A stretch of DNA of 64,000 bases from an uncultured Pseudanabaenaceae cyanobacterium. GTDB lineage: Bacteria > Cyanobacteriota > Cyanobacteriia > Pseudanabaenales > Pseudanabaenaceae. Position 1 is the first letter of the stretch. Every line of letters starts with the position of its first letter. Where the stretch lies: assembly GCA_937927915.1 (NCBI GenBank), contig CALGKB010000004.1, positions 62,001-126,000 of the forward strand, in the 5' to 3' direction. The notes under the pieces are model-generated. The model saw only the letters and a program-made list of their open reading frames with translations, was not told the DNA's origin and searched no databases. Both the position numbers and the translations under genes were made by a program. Below, piece after piece: positions 63,396 to 64,000 of this stretch.

Positions 63396-64000
63396 TGGGG
63401 GGCGGCGTTAGTGTTTTGTACTTCCTGCTTAGCTATCATACCCCTTGCCTCCTGGTTAAGTACAGCAACGGAGGAAATTGCTGTGGTTTTAGGTCCTTCC
63501 TGGGGGGGACTCCTCAATGCCACCTTTGGCAATGCGACAGAACTAATTATTGGCATTGTTGCCCTCAAGTCAGGCTTTGTCAACATTGTGAAGGCGAGTT
63601 TGACCGGTTCAATTATTGGCAATTTGCTGTTAGTGATGGGCTTATCCATGTTTTTGGGGGGCTTGCGCTACAAAGAACAGAACTTTCAACCGACTATGGC
63701 AAGGGTAAATGCTTCCGTGATGAATCTAGCAGTAGTTGCCATTCTCCTGCCCACAGGGTTAAATTTCTTCGCCTCTGGCATCCCCGAAGCTAGACTACAG
63801 GGCTTGTCCGTAGCTGTCTCCATCGTCCTGATTCTAGTTTATATATCTACGCTGTTGTTTTCTATGAAGACCCACGCCTATTTGTATGATGTGGGAATGG
63901 TAGAACTAGAAGAAGCAGAACATGACCCCAGTAAAGTCAATCTCTGGCTCTGGTTAGGTGTGTTGCTAGTGGCGACGGTGTTTATTGCCATCGAATCGGA
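63327..64000 (+). CDS. cax: Ca2+/H+ antiporter (CAX family), 3' truncated by window edge
   Basis: The first 224 or so residues show the CAX signature: TATEEIAVVLGPSWGGLLNA followed by FGNATELIIGIVALKSG, then several membrane helices. The acidic residues of TATEE and GNATEL are the conserved cation-binding region. It would extrude calcium in exchange for protons. The ATG at 63327 gives an N terminus of normal length (MKSWLSYVLLLFIPLSIAAF). The gene continues past the window. The start lies within the divergent OmpA-like reading frame. Confidence 0.92.
   Translation, partial: MKSWLSYVLLLFIPLSIAAFFLHWGAALVFCTSCLAIIPLASWLSTATEEIAVVLGPSWGGLLNATFGNATELIIGIVALKSGFVNIVKASLTGSIIGNLLLVMGLSMFLGGLRYKEQNFQPTMARVNASVMNLAVVAILLPTGLNFFASGIPEARLQGLSVAVSIVLILVYISTLLFSMKTHAYLYDVGMVELEEAEHDPSKVNLWLWLGVLLVATVFIAIES

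Overview
The window is chromosomal DNA from a cyanobacterium. It carries genes restricted to, or typical of, cyanobacteria and plastids: ndhM, ycf20, a Tic22-like gene, a DUF2996 gene, a Get3d-type ArsA ATPase, a flavodiiron protein, a DASH cryptochrome and the pilI-pilJ-pilL type chemosensory cluster. The hexamer CGATCG, the core of the cyanobacterial HIP1 repeat, is scattered through coding DNA far more often than chance predicts. The species cannot be named from this. Gene packing is very dense: no gap exceeds about 180 bp, and I see no tRNA, rRNA, CRISPR array, insertion sequence or prophage.

Layout. 1-4756: the 3' part of purL runs into a minus-strand operon of a pentapeptide-repeat protein, an assimilatory (P)APS reductase with Fe-S cysteines, and a degenerate P-type ATPase-like membrane protein that lost its catalytic motifs. 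4834-13844: a minus-strand operon reading pilI-like CheW, pilJ-like receptor, a giant pilL-like CheA/receiver kinase and a membrane-anchored PstS-family binding protein. 13921-28084: housekeeping genes (rnhB, tyrS, cysS, ileS, purB, cimA) mixed with envelope and glycolipid glycosyltransferases, a 2Fe-2S protein and a fused dipeptide-type ABC ATPase. 28174-31490: a two-gene signalling operon of a Ser/Thr kinase fused to a receiver domain and a hybrid histidine kinase.

31487-45578: nadK, get3d, the two agmatine-to-putrescine enzymes (aguB and aguA, far apart), ycf20, an MnmC-like methyltransferase, a type I secretion exporter with its HlyD partner, a PLP decarboxylase, ndhM with two companions, and tic22. 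45631-54826: metH, a subtilisin-like protease, clpS, a CPBP protease, an unknown protein and pheT. 54998-64000: a photoprotection pair (flavodiiron protein and CRY-DASH with zero spacing), a c-di-GMP/two-component pair with near-duplicate receiver domains, rseP, an OmpA-like protein and the start of a Ca2+/H+ antiporter.

Themes. Signal transduction is heavy: three His/receiver kinases, one CheA system, one Ser/Thr kinase-receiver and one GGDEF-EAL protein, most in tightly overlapping gene pairs. All eight convergent gene pairs overlap at their 3' ends by 4 to 50 bp, five of them by exactly 4 bp, and four of those five share one palindromic CTAG as both stop codons. The strongest candidates for something undescribed are the pseudo-P-type ATPase next to cysH, the ten-C tract between the kinase and receiver halves of the Ser/Thr kinase, the repeat-filled acidic arm of the PilL-like kinase, and the universal convergent overlaps.
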